Source: Christensenella sp. UBA7102 (GTDB lineage Bacteria; Bacillota; Clostridia; Christensenellales; UBA1750). Taken from it: a stretch of 28,336 nt of DNA. The position numbers were made by a program, and so were the translations under genes. Location of the stretch: assembly GCA_002492415.1 (NCBI GenBank), contig DKYK01000024.1, positions 1-28,336 on the forward strand, written 5' to 3'. A model generated the notes under the pieces. It was not told where the DNA came from. It did no database searches and worked only from the letters and a program-made list of their open reading frames with translations. Of this stretch, positions 6,248 to 14,146 are shown piece after piece. How positions within the stretch are numbered: position 1 is the first letter of the stretch; every line of letters begins with the position of its first letter.

Positions 6248-7855
6248 ATGAGCAATGAAAACAACAAATCCTTTGTAGGCGGCGCGGCGGTGCTGGCCGC
6301 GGTGGGACTGATCGGCAAGGTGATCGGCATGTTCTACCGCGTGTGGCTGACCAACCTGATCTCCTCCGAGGGCATGGGCCTGTACGGCTACCCCTACTCG
6401 GTGTATTCCTTCCTGCTGGTGATCTCCTCGGCCGGCCTGCCCACCGCCATCTCCAAGATGGTGTCTGAGCGGCTGACAAACGGCGACCGCGCGGGCGCGA
6501 AGTGGATCCAGAAAAAGACGCAGCGCATCCTGCTGTGCACGGGCCTGGTCACCACCGCGTTCATGGCGGCGCTGGCGCGGCCCATCGCCTCGATGATGGG
6601 CGACCCGGCTTCGGCGCCCGGCTTTGTGGCGCTGGCGCCCGCCATCTTCTTCGTGTGCCTGATCTCCTCCTATCGCGGATATTTCCAGGGCGCGCAGAAC
6701 ATGAACCCCACGGCCGCCTCGCAGCTGATCGAGACGGTGGGCAAGGTGATCTTCGGCTATGCGCTGGTGCGCGTGCTGGCGCCCTACGGCCTGGTATGGG
6801 GCGCGGTGGGCGCGATATTGGGCGTGACCATCGCCGAGCTGTGCGCGCTGGCCTTCATTTGGGCGCGGTATCTTGTGGAGAATCGCCGCCATCCGGCGGA
6901 GCAGGACGGCCCCGCGCAGCCCATCGAGCACTTCTATAAAAAGCTGTTCGCCATCGCCATTCCCGTGACCATCGGATCCTCCATGATGTCCATCGTAGGC
7001 CTTGTGGACGGCTCCCTCGTGGTCAACCGGCTGACGGACATTGGCTATGCGATCGAGCGTGCACGGGAAATGTACGGCGTGCTCACCGGTATGGTCAATA
7101 CCATGGTCAACATGCCCGCCGTCATTACGCTGGGCTTCTCCATGTCGCTGGTGCCGGCGGTGTCGTCTGCGCTGGCGCGCAGGGACGAGGAGGGCATGCA
7201 CCGCATCGTGTCCACGGCGCTGAAATTGGCGCTGATGATCGGCTCGGCTGCGGCGGTGGGCATGGGCATCCTGTCGCATCAGATTCTGCGGCTGCTCTAC
7301 GCCTCTCAGCCCGAGAGCTGCCTGTCCGTCGGCGGCGACCTGCTGGCGGTGATGGCTGTGGGCATCTTCTTCCTGGCGCTGGTACAGACCACCACCGGCA
7401 TGCTGCAGGGCTTGGGCAAGCCCGGCTACCCCGTGCGCACCATGGCGGTGGGCATCGTGGCCAAGGTCATACTCAACTATGTGCTCATCGGCATTCCGCA
7501 GCTCAACGTGCTGGGCGCTGCGGTGGCGACGGTGACCTGCTACGGCATCGCGGCCGTGGGCAATGTGGCGATGGTGCTGCGCCTTACGGGCACGCGGCTG
7601 CGGTTTCTGGACTCCGTGGGCCGCCCTGCGCTGGCGGCCGGCGGCATGGCGGCGGCCGTGTGGGGCTTTGTGCAGCTGATGAGCGATAAGATGGGCAACG
7701 CGCTGTTGACGGTGTGCGCGGTGGCGTTGGGCGTGGCGGTCTACGCCGTTCTGGCTTTTGCGCTGCGCGCGCTCAGCCGCGAGGATTTGAAGATGATTCC
7801 CGGCGGCCGCAAGCTGATGCGGCTGATGGATAAAGTTGGAGGAAAGAAAGCATGA
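6248..7855 (+). CDS. MOP-superfamily polysaccharide/lipid flippase (SpoVB/YabM-like)
   Basis: This 535-residue integral membrane protein has many hydrophobic segments, consistent with 12-14 helices. It begins with the SpoVB-type N-terminus (FVGGAAVLAAVGLIGKVIGM, then FYRVWLTNLISSEGMGLYGY). Family members move lipid-linked sugars such as lipid II or O-units across the membrane. Its stop overlaps the start of the MazG gene by four bases (ATGA), as expected for translational coupling. The same pair, yabM-yabN, exists in Bacillus, which supports a YabM-like rather than MurJ assignment. The ribosome binding site is poor: AAAGGA lies about 15 bases upstream of ATG 6248. The cargo is unknown. Confidence 0.85.
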   Translation: MSNENNKSFVGGAAVLAAVGLIGKVIGMFYRVWLTNLISSEGMGLYGYPYSVYSFLLVISSAGLPTAISKMVSERLTNGDRAGAKWIQKKTQRILLCTGLVTTAFMAALARPIASMMGDPASAPGFVALAPAIFFVCLISSYRGYFQGAQNMNPTAASQLIETVGKVIFGYALVRVLAPYGLVWGAVGAILGVTIAELCALAFIWARYLVENRRHPAEQDGPAQPIEHFYKKLFAIAIPVTIGSSMMSIVGLVDGSLVVNRLTDIGYAIERAREMYGVLTGMVNTMVNMPAVITLGFSMSLVPAVSSALARRDEEGMHRIVSTALKLALMIGSAAAVGMGILSHQILRLLYASQPESCLSVGGDLLAVMAVGIFFLALVQTTTGMLQGLGKPGYPVRTMAVGIVAKVILNYVLIGIPQLNVLGAAVATVTCYGIAAVGNVAMVLRLTGTRLRFLDSVGRPALAAGGMAAAVWGFVQLMSDKMGNALLTVCAVALGVAVYAVLAFALRALSREDLKMIPGGRKLMRLMDKVGGKKA

Positions 7856-9273
7856 TAACCATCGTAGGGCTGGGCACGCGGGAAGGCGACCTGACGCTGG
7901 CGGGACTTACCGCGCTCACGAGCGGCGCAAGGGTGCTGCTGCGCACCGCCGTCACCCCCGCAGCGGAGCTGCTGCGGCAAAAGGGCGTCGCGTTTGAATC
8001 GCTGGACGCGCTCTACGAGCGCACGGAGGACTATGATCAGGTCAACGACGCCATCGCGCAGGCGGTGCTGGACGCCGCTGCGGGCGGCGACATCGTGTTT
8101 GGCGTGATCGGCGGAGCGGGGCTGATGGACGCCTCGGTCAACTGCGTGACGCGGCGCGCGGCGCACAACGGCGTCCCCGTGCGCGTGATCCCCGGCGTGG
8201 GCCTGTACGAGCACGCCGCGGGGCTGGCGGGCGGACTGGACGGCGCGTGCGTCACCGCCGCCATCGACCTGGGCGGCTTGAACCTGGATGTGCGGCGTCC
8301 CCTGATCGTCTGCGAGCTAAACGACCGCGTGACGGCCTCCGAGTGCAAGCTGACGCTGCAGGAACACTACCCTGACGAATGGCCCGTGTCCCTGGACGGC
8401 AGGACGATTCCGCTGCAGGAGCTGGATCGGCAGGAGGAATACAGCCATCTGACGGCGCTGACGGTGCCGCCGCTGGAGCTTTTGCAGGCCGAGCGGTACG
8501 ATTTTTCACACCTGCTGGAGATCGTGGAGCTGTTGCGCCGGCCCGACGGCTGCCCGTGGGACCGCGAGCAGACGCATCAGAGCATGAAGGCCGACCTGCT
8601 GGAGGAGGCCTACGAGGTCATCGACGCCATCGACAGCGGCGATCCCTACCGCCTGGCCGATGAGCTGGGCGACCTGCTGCTCAACATCGCCATGCACGCG
8701 CAGATTGGCAGCGAGCACGGGCAGTTCGACATGGGCGACGTGCTGTGGGCTGTGTGCCACAAGATGATCACCCGCCATCCGCATGTGTTTGGCGAGGTCA
8801 GGGCCGACACCTCCGAGCAGGTGCTGGCCAACTGGGAGGTCATCAAAAAAGGCGAAAAGCAGCTCGCTACCCAGACCGAGGTGATGCGCGACATCCCGCG
8901 CTGTCTGCCGGCGCTGATGCGCGCGGCCAAGGTGCAGAAGAAGGCGCGCGGCGTGGGCTTTGACTGGGACGACGCGCGCGAGGCGCTTAAAAAGGTGCGC
9001 GAGGAGACGGGCGAGGTGGAGCAGGCGTGGGAGGACGCGGACAAGCTGGCCCAGGAGCTGGGCGATCTGCTGTTTGCGGCCGTCAACGTCTGCCGCATGA
9101 AAAAGGTTCCGCCCGAGCTTGCGCTGGAGCGCGCCACGGAGAAGTTCATCCGCCGTTTTTCCTACGTCGAGGAGGCCGCCGCCCGGCAGGGAAGGCGCAT
9201 GGAGGAGATGACGCTGGCGCAAATGGACGCCCTGTGGGAGCAGTGCAAGGCGCTGGAGGGGAAAAAACCCTGA
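7852..9273 (+). CDS. mazG: YabN-type fusion: tetrapyrrole methylase-like domain plus two MazG domains
   Basis: This 473-residue protein has an N-terminal SAM-dependent tetrapyrrole methylase-like domain (residues 1 to about 210, starting MITIVGLGTREGDLTL). Two MazG modules follow. The first (about 215-310) has CPWDREQTH and the metal-binding pattern E251-E252-x2-E255 ... E271-x2-D274. The second (about 355-455) has EETGEVEQA and ELGDLLFA. MazG proteins hydrolyse nucleoside triphosphates to monophosphate and pyrophosphate, clearing aberrant nucleotides. What the methylase-like domain does in these fusions is unknown. Length and layout match Bacillus YabN. The start overlaps the flippase stop by four bases behind GGAGG, so both are made from one transcript. 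Confidence 0.93.
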   Translation: MITIVGLGTREGDLTLAGLTALTSGARVLLRTAVTPAAELLRQKGVAFESLDALYERTEDYDQVNDAIAQAVLDAAAGGDIVFGVIGGAGLMDASVNCVTRRAAHNGVPVRVIPGVGLYEHAAGLAGGLDGACVTAAIDLGGLNLDVRRPLIVCELNDRVTASECKLTLQEHYPDEWPVSLDGRTIPLQELDRQEEYSHLTALTVPPLELLQAERYDFSHLLEIVELLRRPDGCPWDREQTHQSMKADLLEEAYEVIDAIDSGDPYRLADELGDLLLNIAMHAQIGSEHGQFDMGDVLWAVCHKMITRHPHVFGEVRADTSEQVLANWEVIKKGEKQLATQTEVMRDIPRCLPALMRAAKVQKKARGVGFDWDDAREALKKVREETGEVEQAWEDADKLAQELGDLLFAAVNVCRMKKVPPELALERATEKFIRRFSYVEEAAARQGRRMEEMTLAQMDALWEQCKALEGKKP

Positions 9274-9347
9274 ATTACAGCTTTTCTTTACAAAAAATCA
9301 ATACGGCGTCGGCAGGAAATGGAAAGGATACGGCGAAACTAATGTAG

Positions 9348-9370
9348 GCATAGTCCCCGTGGGGCTTTGC
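9348..9370 (+). promoter_or_regulatory. Imperfect hairpin in the leader of the HU gene
   Basis: Bases 9348-9358 pair with 9361-9370 with one mismatch and one bulge, around a core CCCC/GGGG. The 131-base gap between mazG and hup holds this hairpin but no convincing promoter. A T5 tract lies 13 bases downstream, too far for a standard terminator. Its role is unclear; it may separate HU expression from mazG. Confidence 0.25.
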
Positions 9371-9404
9371 ATAAAACTCAAACTTTTTCAGGAGGCTTAT
9401 ATTC

Positions 9405-9680
9405 ATGAATAAAGCTGAACTCATCACCGCTGTGGCCCAGAAGAGCGGCCTGACCCGCAAGGATGCCGATAAGGTCGTCGCGTCCGTACTCGACAGCATC
9501 ACCGAGACCCTGGCCAAGGGCGAGAAGGTCTCTTTGGTGGGCTTTGGCACCTTCGAGGTGAAGGAGCGCGCCGCGCACCAGGGCATCAATCCCTCCACCA
9601 AGGAGCCCATGCAGATTCCCGCCAGCAAGAGCCCGGTGTTCAAGTCCGGCAAGCAGCTCAAGGACGCGGTGAACCAGTAA
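9405..9680 (+). CDS. hup: HU-family DNA-binding protein
   Basis: This 91-residue histone-like protein has the HU layout: helices at residues 1-38 (MNKAELITAVAQKSGLT), the GFGTFEV signature at 46-52 and the DNA-contacting arm at about 53-75. The C-terminal FKSGKQLKDAVN is also typical. HU dimers bend and compact DNA. The arm is unusual: in the usual RAARxGRNP stretch, positions 58 and 61 are His and Ile instead of Arg, while Pro63 is kept. A good ribosome binding site (CAGGAGG) lies about 11 bases before ATG 9405. A strong terminator follows at 9703-9740. In several Clostridia hup also follows mazG, but there rqcP/yabO-yabP-yabQ come next and here they do not. Confidence 0.96.
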   Translation: MNKAELITAVAQKSGLTRKDADKVVASVLDSITETLAKGEKVSLVGFGTFEVKERAAHQGINPSTKEPMQIPASKSPVFKSGKQLKDAVNQ

Positions 9681-9702
9681 ACTACGGTTCGATTCAGCTG
9701 AG

Positions 9703-9740
9703 CGCATCGCACGGCCTCGCGCCATGCGGTGCGTTTTTTT
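9703..9740 (+). terminator. Terminator after HU
   Basis: A 13-position stem (9703-9715 with 9721-9733; one mismatch, one G-T wobble) with a 5-base loop is followed directly by seven T residues (9734-9740). Confidence 0.88.
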
Positions 9741-9792
9741 GCGCATAGCGCGGCTGCGCTCCGGCAAAGCTATGGCCATACGGCGGGAAGTG

Positions 9793-9801
9793 TGGTATAA
9801 T
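9793..9801 (+). promoter_or_regulatory. Extended -10 promoter of the 67-residue orphan gene
   Basis: TGG-TATAAT gives a consensus -10 (9796-9801) with an extended TG element. No good -35 box lies 17 bases upstream. The 11-base string TGTGGTATAAT recurs at 14854-14864. Confidence 0.6.
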
Positions 9802-9866
9802 AAAGGTGCAAAGAACGCAATTGCAAAGCAACCGCATCCCTTGACCCGTCAGAAGGAGGCATTGGC

Positions 9867-10070
9867 ATGCAGAAGGATTACGGCACGTTGGATCGCTATG
9901 GCGAGGAACTGCAGAACCTGGGCCTGCGCTCTTTGGAGCACGACAGGATCGACAAGCTGCCCAGGCAGGATCGGGCGCTGTTCGGGCTGAACGACGAGGT
10001 GCTGCGGCACCGCGAGGCGCTCAGCCGGCTGCTGGACGAGAACGGCCTGCCGGAGGAAGAACAGAATTAA
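9867..10070 (+). CDS. 67-residue acidic, helical orphan protein
   Basis: I do not recognise this protein. It starts at ATG 9867, six bases after AAGGAGGC, and has its own extended -10 promoter, so it is likely real. The sequence is highly charged and predicted to be helical (LDRYGEELQNLGLRSLEHDR, later LRHREALSRLLDENG). It has no Cys, His-rich or membrane segment and ends in an acidic tail. It sits alone between the HU terminator and the pfl promoter, where rqcP/yabP genes occur in related bacteria. A small regulatory or structural protein is possible, but nothing in the sequence assigns a role. Confidence 0.7.
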   Translation: MQKDYGTLDRYGEELQNLGLRSLEHDRIDKLPRQDRALFGLNDEVLRHREALSRLLDENGLPEEEQN

Positions 10071-10081
10071 CACGCCCCGCC

Positions 10082-10110
10082 TTGACAGCGCGCAGACAAG
10101 CGGGTACCAT
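10082..10110 (+). promoter_or_regulatory. Promoter of the pflBA transcript
   Basis: A consensus TTGACA (10082-10087) and TACCAT (10105-10110) are separated by 17 bases. Transcription would start near 10117, just upstream of the riboswitch aptamer. Confidence 0.75.
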
Positions 10111-10119
10111 AGAGCCATA

Positions 10120-10206
10120 CTCCCTTCCGGGGACTGGCGGAAACTTCGTGGGCTACCACGGTGGACCCGGAACGCAATGGGAACTTTAAGCCGACCGCCT
10201 GGGCAA
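10120..10206 (+). ncRNA. ZTP (pfl) riboswitch aptamer
   Basis: The conserved core of the pfl RNA is present. P1-side pairing CCGGG/CCCGG brackets GGACTGGCGGAA (10130-10142) and CCACGGTGGA (10156-10165). A linker leads to the invariant 3' element CCGCCTGGGCA (10195-10205). The GGCGG and CCGCC strings can form the pseudoknot expected for this class. ZTP riboswitches bind ZMP/ZTP (AICAR nucleotides), which accumulate when 10-formyl-tetrahydrofolate runs low. They were first found upstream of pfl genes, as here: formate from pyruvate formate-lyase refills the formyl-folate pool. Ligand binding would hold CCGCC in the aptamer and so break the terminator that follows, turning pflBA on. Confidence 0.93.
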
Positions 10207-10233
10207 GTCAAATTGTCCGGGCGGCCTTTTTTT
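10195..10233 (+). terminator. Riboswitch-controlled intrinsic terminator
   Basis: A 12-bp stem pairs 10195-10206 with 10213-10224 (two G-T wobbles, 6-base loop), followed by CC and seven T residues. Its left arm is the same CCGCCTGGGCA that forms the 3' part of the ZTP aptamer, so the aptamer and terminator exclude each other. Confidence 0.92.
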
Positions 10234-10292
10234 GTTCTCATCCGGGATGGGGCAGAGGAATCGCCCGAAACGTCGAAGGAGGATTGCGTCAC

Positions 10293-12536
10293 ATGATTCA
10301 CGAGAACTGGCAGGGCTTCAACGGCGGCGCGTGGACGGAGAGCATCGACGTGCGCGACTTCATCCAGAACAACTACACCCCCTATGCCGGCGATGAGAGC
10401 TTCCTTGTCGGCGCCACCGAGCGCACGAAGAAGCTCAACGACAAGTACCTTGCGCTGCGCCGGCAGGAGCTGGAGAAGGGCGGCGTGCTGGACATCGATA
10501 CCGAGACCGTCTCCTCGCTGCTCAACTACAAGCCCGGCTACCTGGACAGGGACAATGAGCTGATCGTGGGCCTGCAGACCGAAAAGCCGCTGTGCCGCTC
10601 CGTCAACCCCTTCGGCGGCATCCGCATGGTGGTCTCCGCCTGCCGCGCCTACGGCTACGAGCTGTCCGACAGCGTCAAGGAGCACTTCCGCTACCGCACC
10701 ACGCACAACGACGGCGTGTTCCGCGTCTACACCGAAAAAATGCGTCAGGCGCGCCACACCGGCATCATCACCGGCCTGCCCGACGCCTATGGAAGAGGAC
10801 GCATCATCGGCGACTACCGCAGGGTCGCGCTCTACGGCACCGACGCGCTGATGAACGCCAAGAAAAAGGATTTGAAGGAATTGGGTGCCCGTCCCATGGA
10901 GGATGAGAACATCCGCCTGATGGAGGAGGTCTCCCGCCAGATCGACTTCCTGGACAAGCTCTGTCAGATGGGCGCGATGTACGGCTGCGACATCTCCCGC
11001 CCCGCCGCAAACGCGCAGGAGGCCATCCAGTGGACCTACTTTGCCTACCTTGCCGCCGTCAAGGAGCAGAACGGCGCGGCCATGTCGCTGGGCCGCACCA
11101 GCACATTCCTCGACATCTACATCGAGCGCGACCTGCGCAATGGAAAGCTTACCGAGGTGCAGGCGCAGGAGCTGATGGATCAGTTCGTGCTCAAGCTGCG
11201 CATGACGCGCCAGCTGCGCACCCCCGAGTACAACGAGCTGTTCGCCGGCGACCCCAACTGGGTCACCGAGTCCATCGGCGGCATGGGCCAGGACGGCCGC
11301 ACGCTGGTGACCAAGAACTCCTACCGCGTGCTCAACACGCTCTACACGCTGCTGCCCGCGCCCGAACCCAATCTCACCGTGCTGTGGAGTGAAAAGCTGC
11401 CCGAGCCCTTCAAGCGCTTCTGCGCCAAGGTGTCCATCGATACCGACTCCATCCAGTATGAGAACGACGATTTGATGCGCCCGCGCTTTGGAGACGATTA
11501 CGCCATCGCCTGCTGCGTGTCCGCCGCCAGGATCGGCAAGCAGATGCAGTTCTTCGGCGCGCGCTGCAACATGGCCAAGATGCTGCTGATGGCGCTCAAC
11601 GGCGGCCGCGACGAAAAGAGCGGCGACCAGGTGGGCCCCGAGGAGCCCGTGATTCGCCCCGGCGTTCTGGACTACGACGAAGTCCGCGCCAGATTCGACC
11701 GCTACGTCGCCTGGATCGCGGAGCTGTACGTCAACACCATGAACGTCATCCACTACATGCACGATAAATACGCTTACGAGAAGATTCAGATGGCGCTGCA
11801 CGACACCGAGGTGGGCCGTTTCATGTCCTTTGGCATGGCGGGGCTGTCGGTGGCGGCGGATTCGCTGTCGGCCATCAAGTACGCGCGCGTCACGCCCGTG
11901 TTCGACGACCGCGGCCTGGTGTGCGACTTTACCGTCGAGGGCGACTTCCCCTGCTACGGCAACGACGACGACCGCGCCGACGACATCGCCAAGGGCCTGT
12001 GCCACCAGTTCATCACCGAGCTGCGCAAGCACAAGACGTATCGCAACGCCGAGCACACGCTGTCCATCCTGACCATCACCTCCAACGTGGTCTACGGCAA
12101 AAAGACGGGCAACACCCCCGATGGACGGCGCGCCGGCACGCCCTTTGCGCCCGGCGCCAACCCCATGCACGGCCGCGAGCGCAGCGGCGCGCTGGCCTCG
12201 CTCAACTCCGTGTCCAAGATCGACTACGACGACTGCCGCGACGGCGTGTCCAATACCTTTACCATCACGCCCGATACGCTGGGCGGCGACGAGCGCAGCC
12301 GCATCGACAATCTCGTCGATCTGCTGAACGGCTACTTCACCATCGACGGCGAGCACGCCGCCCATCACCTCAACGTAAACGTTCTCAACCGCGCCACGCT
12401 CGAGGACGCGATGGAGCACCCCGAGCTGTACCCCAACCTGACCATCCGCGTCTCGGGCTACGCCGTCAACTTCGTGCGGCTGTCCCGCGCCCAGCAGCTG
12501 GAGGTCATCTCGCGCACCTTCCACGACGCGATGTGA
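10293..12536 (+). CDS. pflB: Pyruvate formate-lyase (formate C-acetyltransferase)
   Basis: This 747-residue glycyl-radical enzyme cleaves pyruvate plus CoA to acetyl-CoA and formate in anaerobic metabolism. The adjacent catalytic cysteines are visible in IACCVS (Cys407-Cys408). The radical site is RVSGYAV near the C-terminus, with the radical-bearing Gly at about residue 722. The N-terminal NWQGFNGGAW and the RMVVSACRAYGYEL region are also typical, and length matches PflB. ATG 10293 follows AAGGAGG with about ten bases between. Five bases downstream begins the gene for its activating enzyme. Expression is probably controlled by the ZTP riboswitch, linking formate production to one-carbon supply. 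Confidence 0.97.
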   Translation: MIHENWQGFNGGAWTESIDVRDFIQNNYTPYAGDESFLVGATERTKKLNDKYLALRRQELEKGGVLDIDTETVSSLLNYKPGYLDRDNELIVGLQTEKPLCRSVNPFGGIRMVVSACRAYGYELSDSVKEHFRYRTTHNDGVFRVYTEKMRQARHTGIITGLPDAYGRGRIIGDYRRVALYGTDALMNAKKKDLKELGARPMEDENIRLMEEVSRQIDFLDKLCQMGAMYGCDISRPAANAQEAIQWTYFAYLAAVKEQNGAAMSLGRTSTFLDIYIERDLRNGKLTEVQAQELMDQFVLKLRMTRQLRTPEYNELFAGDPNWVTESIGGMGQDGRTLVTKNSYRVLNTLYTLLPAPEPNLTVLWSEKLPEPFKRFCAKVSIDTDSIQYENDDLMRPRFGDDYAIACCVSAARIGKQMQFFGARCNMAKMLLMALNGGRDEKSGDQVGPEEPVIRPGVLDYDEVRARFDRYVAWIAELYVNTMNVIHYMHDKYAYEKIQMALHDTEVGRFMSFGMAGLSVAADSLSAIKYARVTPVFDDRGLVCDFTVEGDFPCYGNDDDRADDIAKGLCHQFITELRKHKTYRNAEHTLSILTITSNVVYGKKTGNTPDGRRAGTPFAPGANPMHGRERSGALASLNSVSKIDYDDCRDGVSNTFTITPDTLGGDERSRIDNLVDLLNGYFTIDGEHAAHHLNVNVLNRATLEDAMEHPELYPNLTIRVSGYAVNFVRLSRAQQLEVISRTFHDAM

Positions 12537-12541
12537 GCGCC

Positions 12542-13240
12542 ATGATGGGACGCATTCATTCCATTGAAACCATGGGCGCGCTGGACGGGCCGGGGCTGCG
12601 CATGGTGGTGTTCCTGCAGGGCTGCCCGCTGCGCTGCAAGTTCTGCCACAATCCCGATACCTGGAATCCGGGCGGCGGTCAGGAGGTCGCTTCCGAGGCC
12701 ATTGTCGCCCGCGCGGTGAAACTCAAGCGCTTCTTCGGCGCGCGCGGCGGCGTCACCTTCTCGGGCGGCGAACCGCTTGGGCAGGCGAAATTCGTGCGCG
12801 CGTGCGTCGGCCTGCTGCACGAGCAGGGCATCCACTGCGCGCTGGACACCAGCGGCGGACTGTGGAACGAGGAGGTTCAGGCGCTGCTGGACGCGTGCGA
12901 CCTCGTGCTGCTGGACGTCAAGCACAGCGATCCCGCCCGCTTCCATGACCTCACGGGCGGCGACCCCGCCGCGCTGGACGCGGTGCTGGCCCACCTGGCC
13001 TTGACGCGCAAGCCCGTGTGGGTGCGGCAGGTCATCGTGCCGGGCTGGACGCAAGACGAGGCGCAGGTGCGGCAAATGCTGCGCAAGACGGCAGGAATCA
13101 ACCGGATCAAAACCGAATTACTTCCCTATCACACGCTGGGCGTGCACAAATGGCGGGCGCTGGGCATTCCCTACGCGCTGGAAGGCGCGCAGCCGCCAAG
13201 CGAAGACACCCTGCGCGCCCTGCGCGCGCTGACGGAATAG
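12542..13240 (+). CDS. pflA: Pyruvate formate-lyase activating enzyme (radical SAM)
   Basis: This 232-residue radical SAM protein installs the glycyl radical on PflB. The cluster motif CxxxCxxC is CPLRCKFC (Cys28, Cys32, Cys35), followed by HNPDTW, and the SAM-binding GGE is in FSGGEPL. The N-terminal IHSIETMGALDGPGLR and the late LPYHTLGVHKW are hallmarks of PflA, and length fits the family. Two adjacent ATG codons (12542 and 12545) could start it. No clear ribosome binding site precedes them, so it is probably translated by coupling to pflB, which stops five bases upstream. An in-frame extension much further upstream overlaps pflB and is not real. Confidence 0.96.
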   Translation: MMGRIHSIETMGALDGPGLRMVVFLQGCPLRCKFCHNPDTWNPGGGQEVASEAIVARAVKLKRFFGARGGVTFSGGEPLGQAKFVRACVGLLHEQGIHCALDTSGGLWNEEVQALLDACDLVLLDVKHSDPARFHDLTGGDPAALDAVLAHLALTRKPVWVRQVIVPGWTQDEAQVRQMLRKTAGINRIKTELLPYHTLGVHKWRALGIPYALEGAQPPSEDTLRALRALTE

Positions 13241-13255
13241 GAGACGGGGAGAGCG

Positions 13256-14146
13256 ATGGAAAAGAGACTGAACGCCACCGTGCCCGCGGGCATGGACGGG
13301 AAAACCGTAAAGGACGTGGCCAGGTCGCTGCTGTCGCTCTCCTCGACGCGTTTGAAGAAGGCCAAGCGCGTGCCCGGCGGCGTGCGCGTCAACGGGCGGG
13401 ATGTGTTCGTGACGCACGTGGTGCGCGCGGGCGACGAGGTGTCCATACTCATCGAGCCGGACGGCGCGGTCTCACCGGGCGTCATGCCCGTTGCCGGCGA
13501 TGTGGACGCGGTGTATGAAGACGAGTTCCTGCTCGTGCTCAACAAGCCCGCCAACATGCCCGTGCACCCCAGCGCGGGCCATTTCGACGACAGCCTGGCC
13601 AACCGCTGCGCCGCGCGCTACGGCGGCGTGTTCCGCCCCGTCAACCGGCTGGACTGCGGAACCTCGGGGCTGATGGCGGTCGCGCGCGACGCCCACGTGC
13701 ACGCGCTGCTGTGCAAATCGCTGCATACAGGCAGCTTTGAGCGCCGGTATCTGGCCGTCGCAGAGGGCGTTTTTGCGGAAAAAGAGGGCGCAGTGGACGC
13801 GCCCATCGCCCGGGCGGAAGGCTCTGCGATCAAGCGCTGCGTCTCGCCGGACGGTCAGCGCGCGGTGACCCACTACCGCGTGCTGCGCAACAACGACCGC
13901 TTTTCCCTCGTTGAATTGGTGCTGGAAACCGGCCGCACGCATCAGATCCGGGTGCATCTGGCGCACCTGGGGCATCCGCTGGCGGGAGATTTCCTGTACG
14001 GCACGGAGGATAAGGCGCTGATTGGGCGGGCGGCGCTGCATGCCTGGAAGCTGCGACTGACGCACCCCATCACAGGACAAATACTGGAATTTGAGCGCGG
14101 CCTGCCGCAGGACATGCTGGCGCTGACGGAAGGAATGACGGAATAA
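13256..14146 (+). CDS. RluA-family 23S rRNA/tRNA pseudouridine synthase
   Basis: This 296-residue protein has an N-terminal S4-like segment (residues 15-65, LSLSSTRLKKAKRVPGGVRVNG). The pseudouridine synthase domain includes VLNKPANMPVHPS and the catalytic RLDCGTSGL with Asp133. The RTHQIRVHLAHLGHPLAGD segment is the family's C-terminal signature. The enzyme converts specific uridines of ribosomal or transfer RNA to pseudouridine; the target base cannot be read from sequence. The window has a second RluA-type gene at 20900, which sits in the usual rluD place, so this one may have a different target. It starts 15 bases after pflA behind GGGGAGAG and probably shares that transcript. Its stop overlaps the next start by one base. 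Confidence 0.93.
   Translation: MEKRLNATVPAGMDGKTVKDVARSLLSLSSTRLKKAKRVPGGVRVNGRDVFVTHVVRAGDEVSILIEPDGAVSPGVMPVAGDVDAVYEDEFLLVLNKPANMPVHPSAGHFDDSLANRCAARYGGVFRPVNRLDCGTSGLMAVARDAHVHALLCKSLHTGSFERRYLAVAEGVFAEKEGAVDAPIARAEGSAIKRCVSPDGQRAVTHYRVLRNNDRFSLVELVLETGRTHQIRVHLAHLGHPLAGDFLYGTEDKALIGRAALHAWKLRLTHPITGQILEFERGLPQDMLALTEGMTE

Noticed and set aside
9849..12524. An 891-codon open frame on the minus strand opposite pflB
   Set aside because: It spans the riboswitch, the terminator and the pflB gene and has no recognisable domain; a shadow of codon bias.
11921..12541. Upstream in-frame extension of pflA
   Set aside because: It lies wholly within pflB in another frame; PflA homology starts at 12542.
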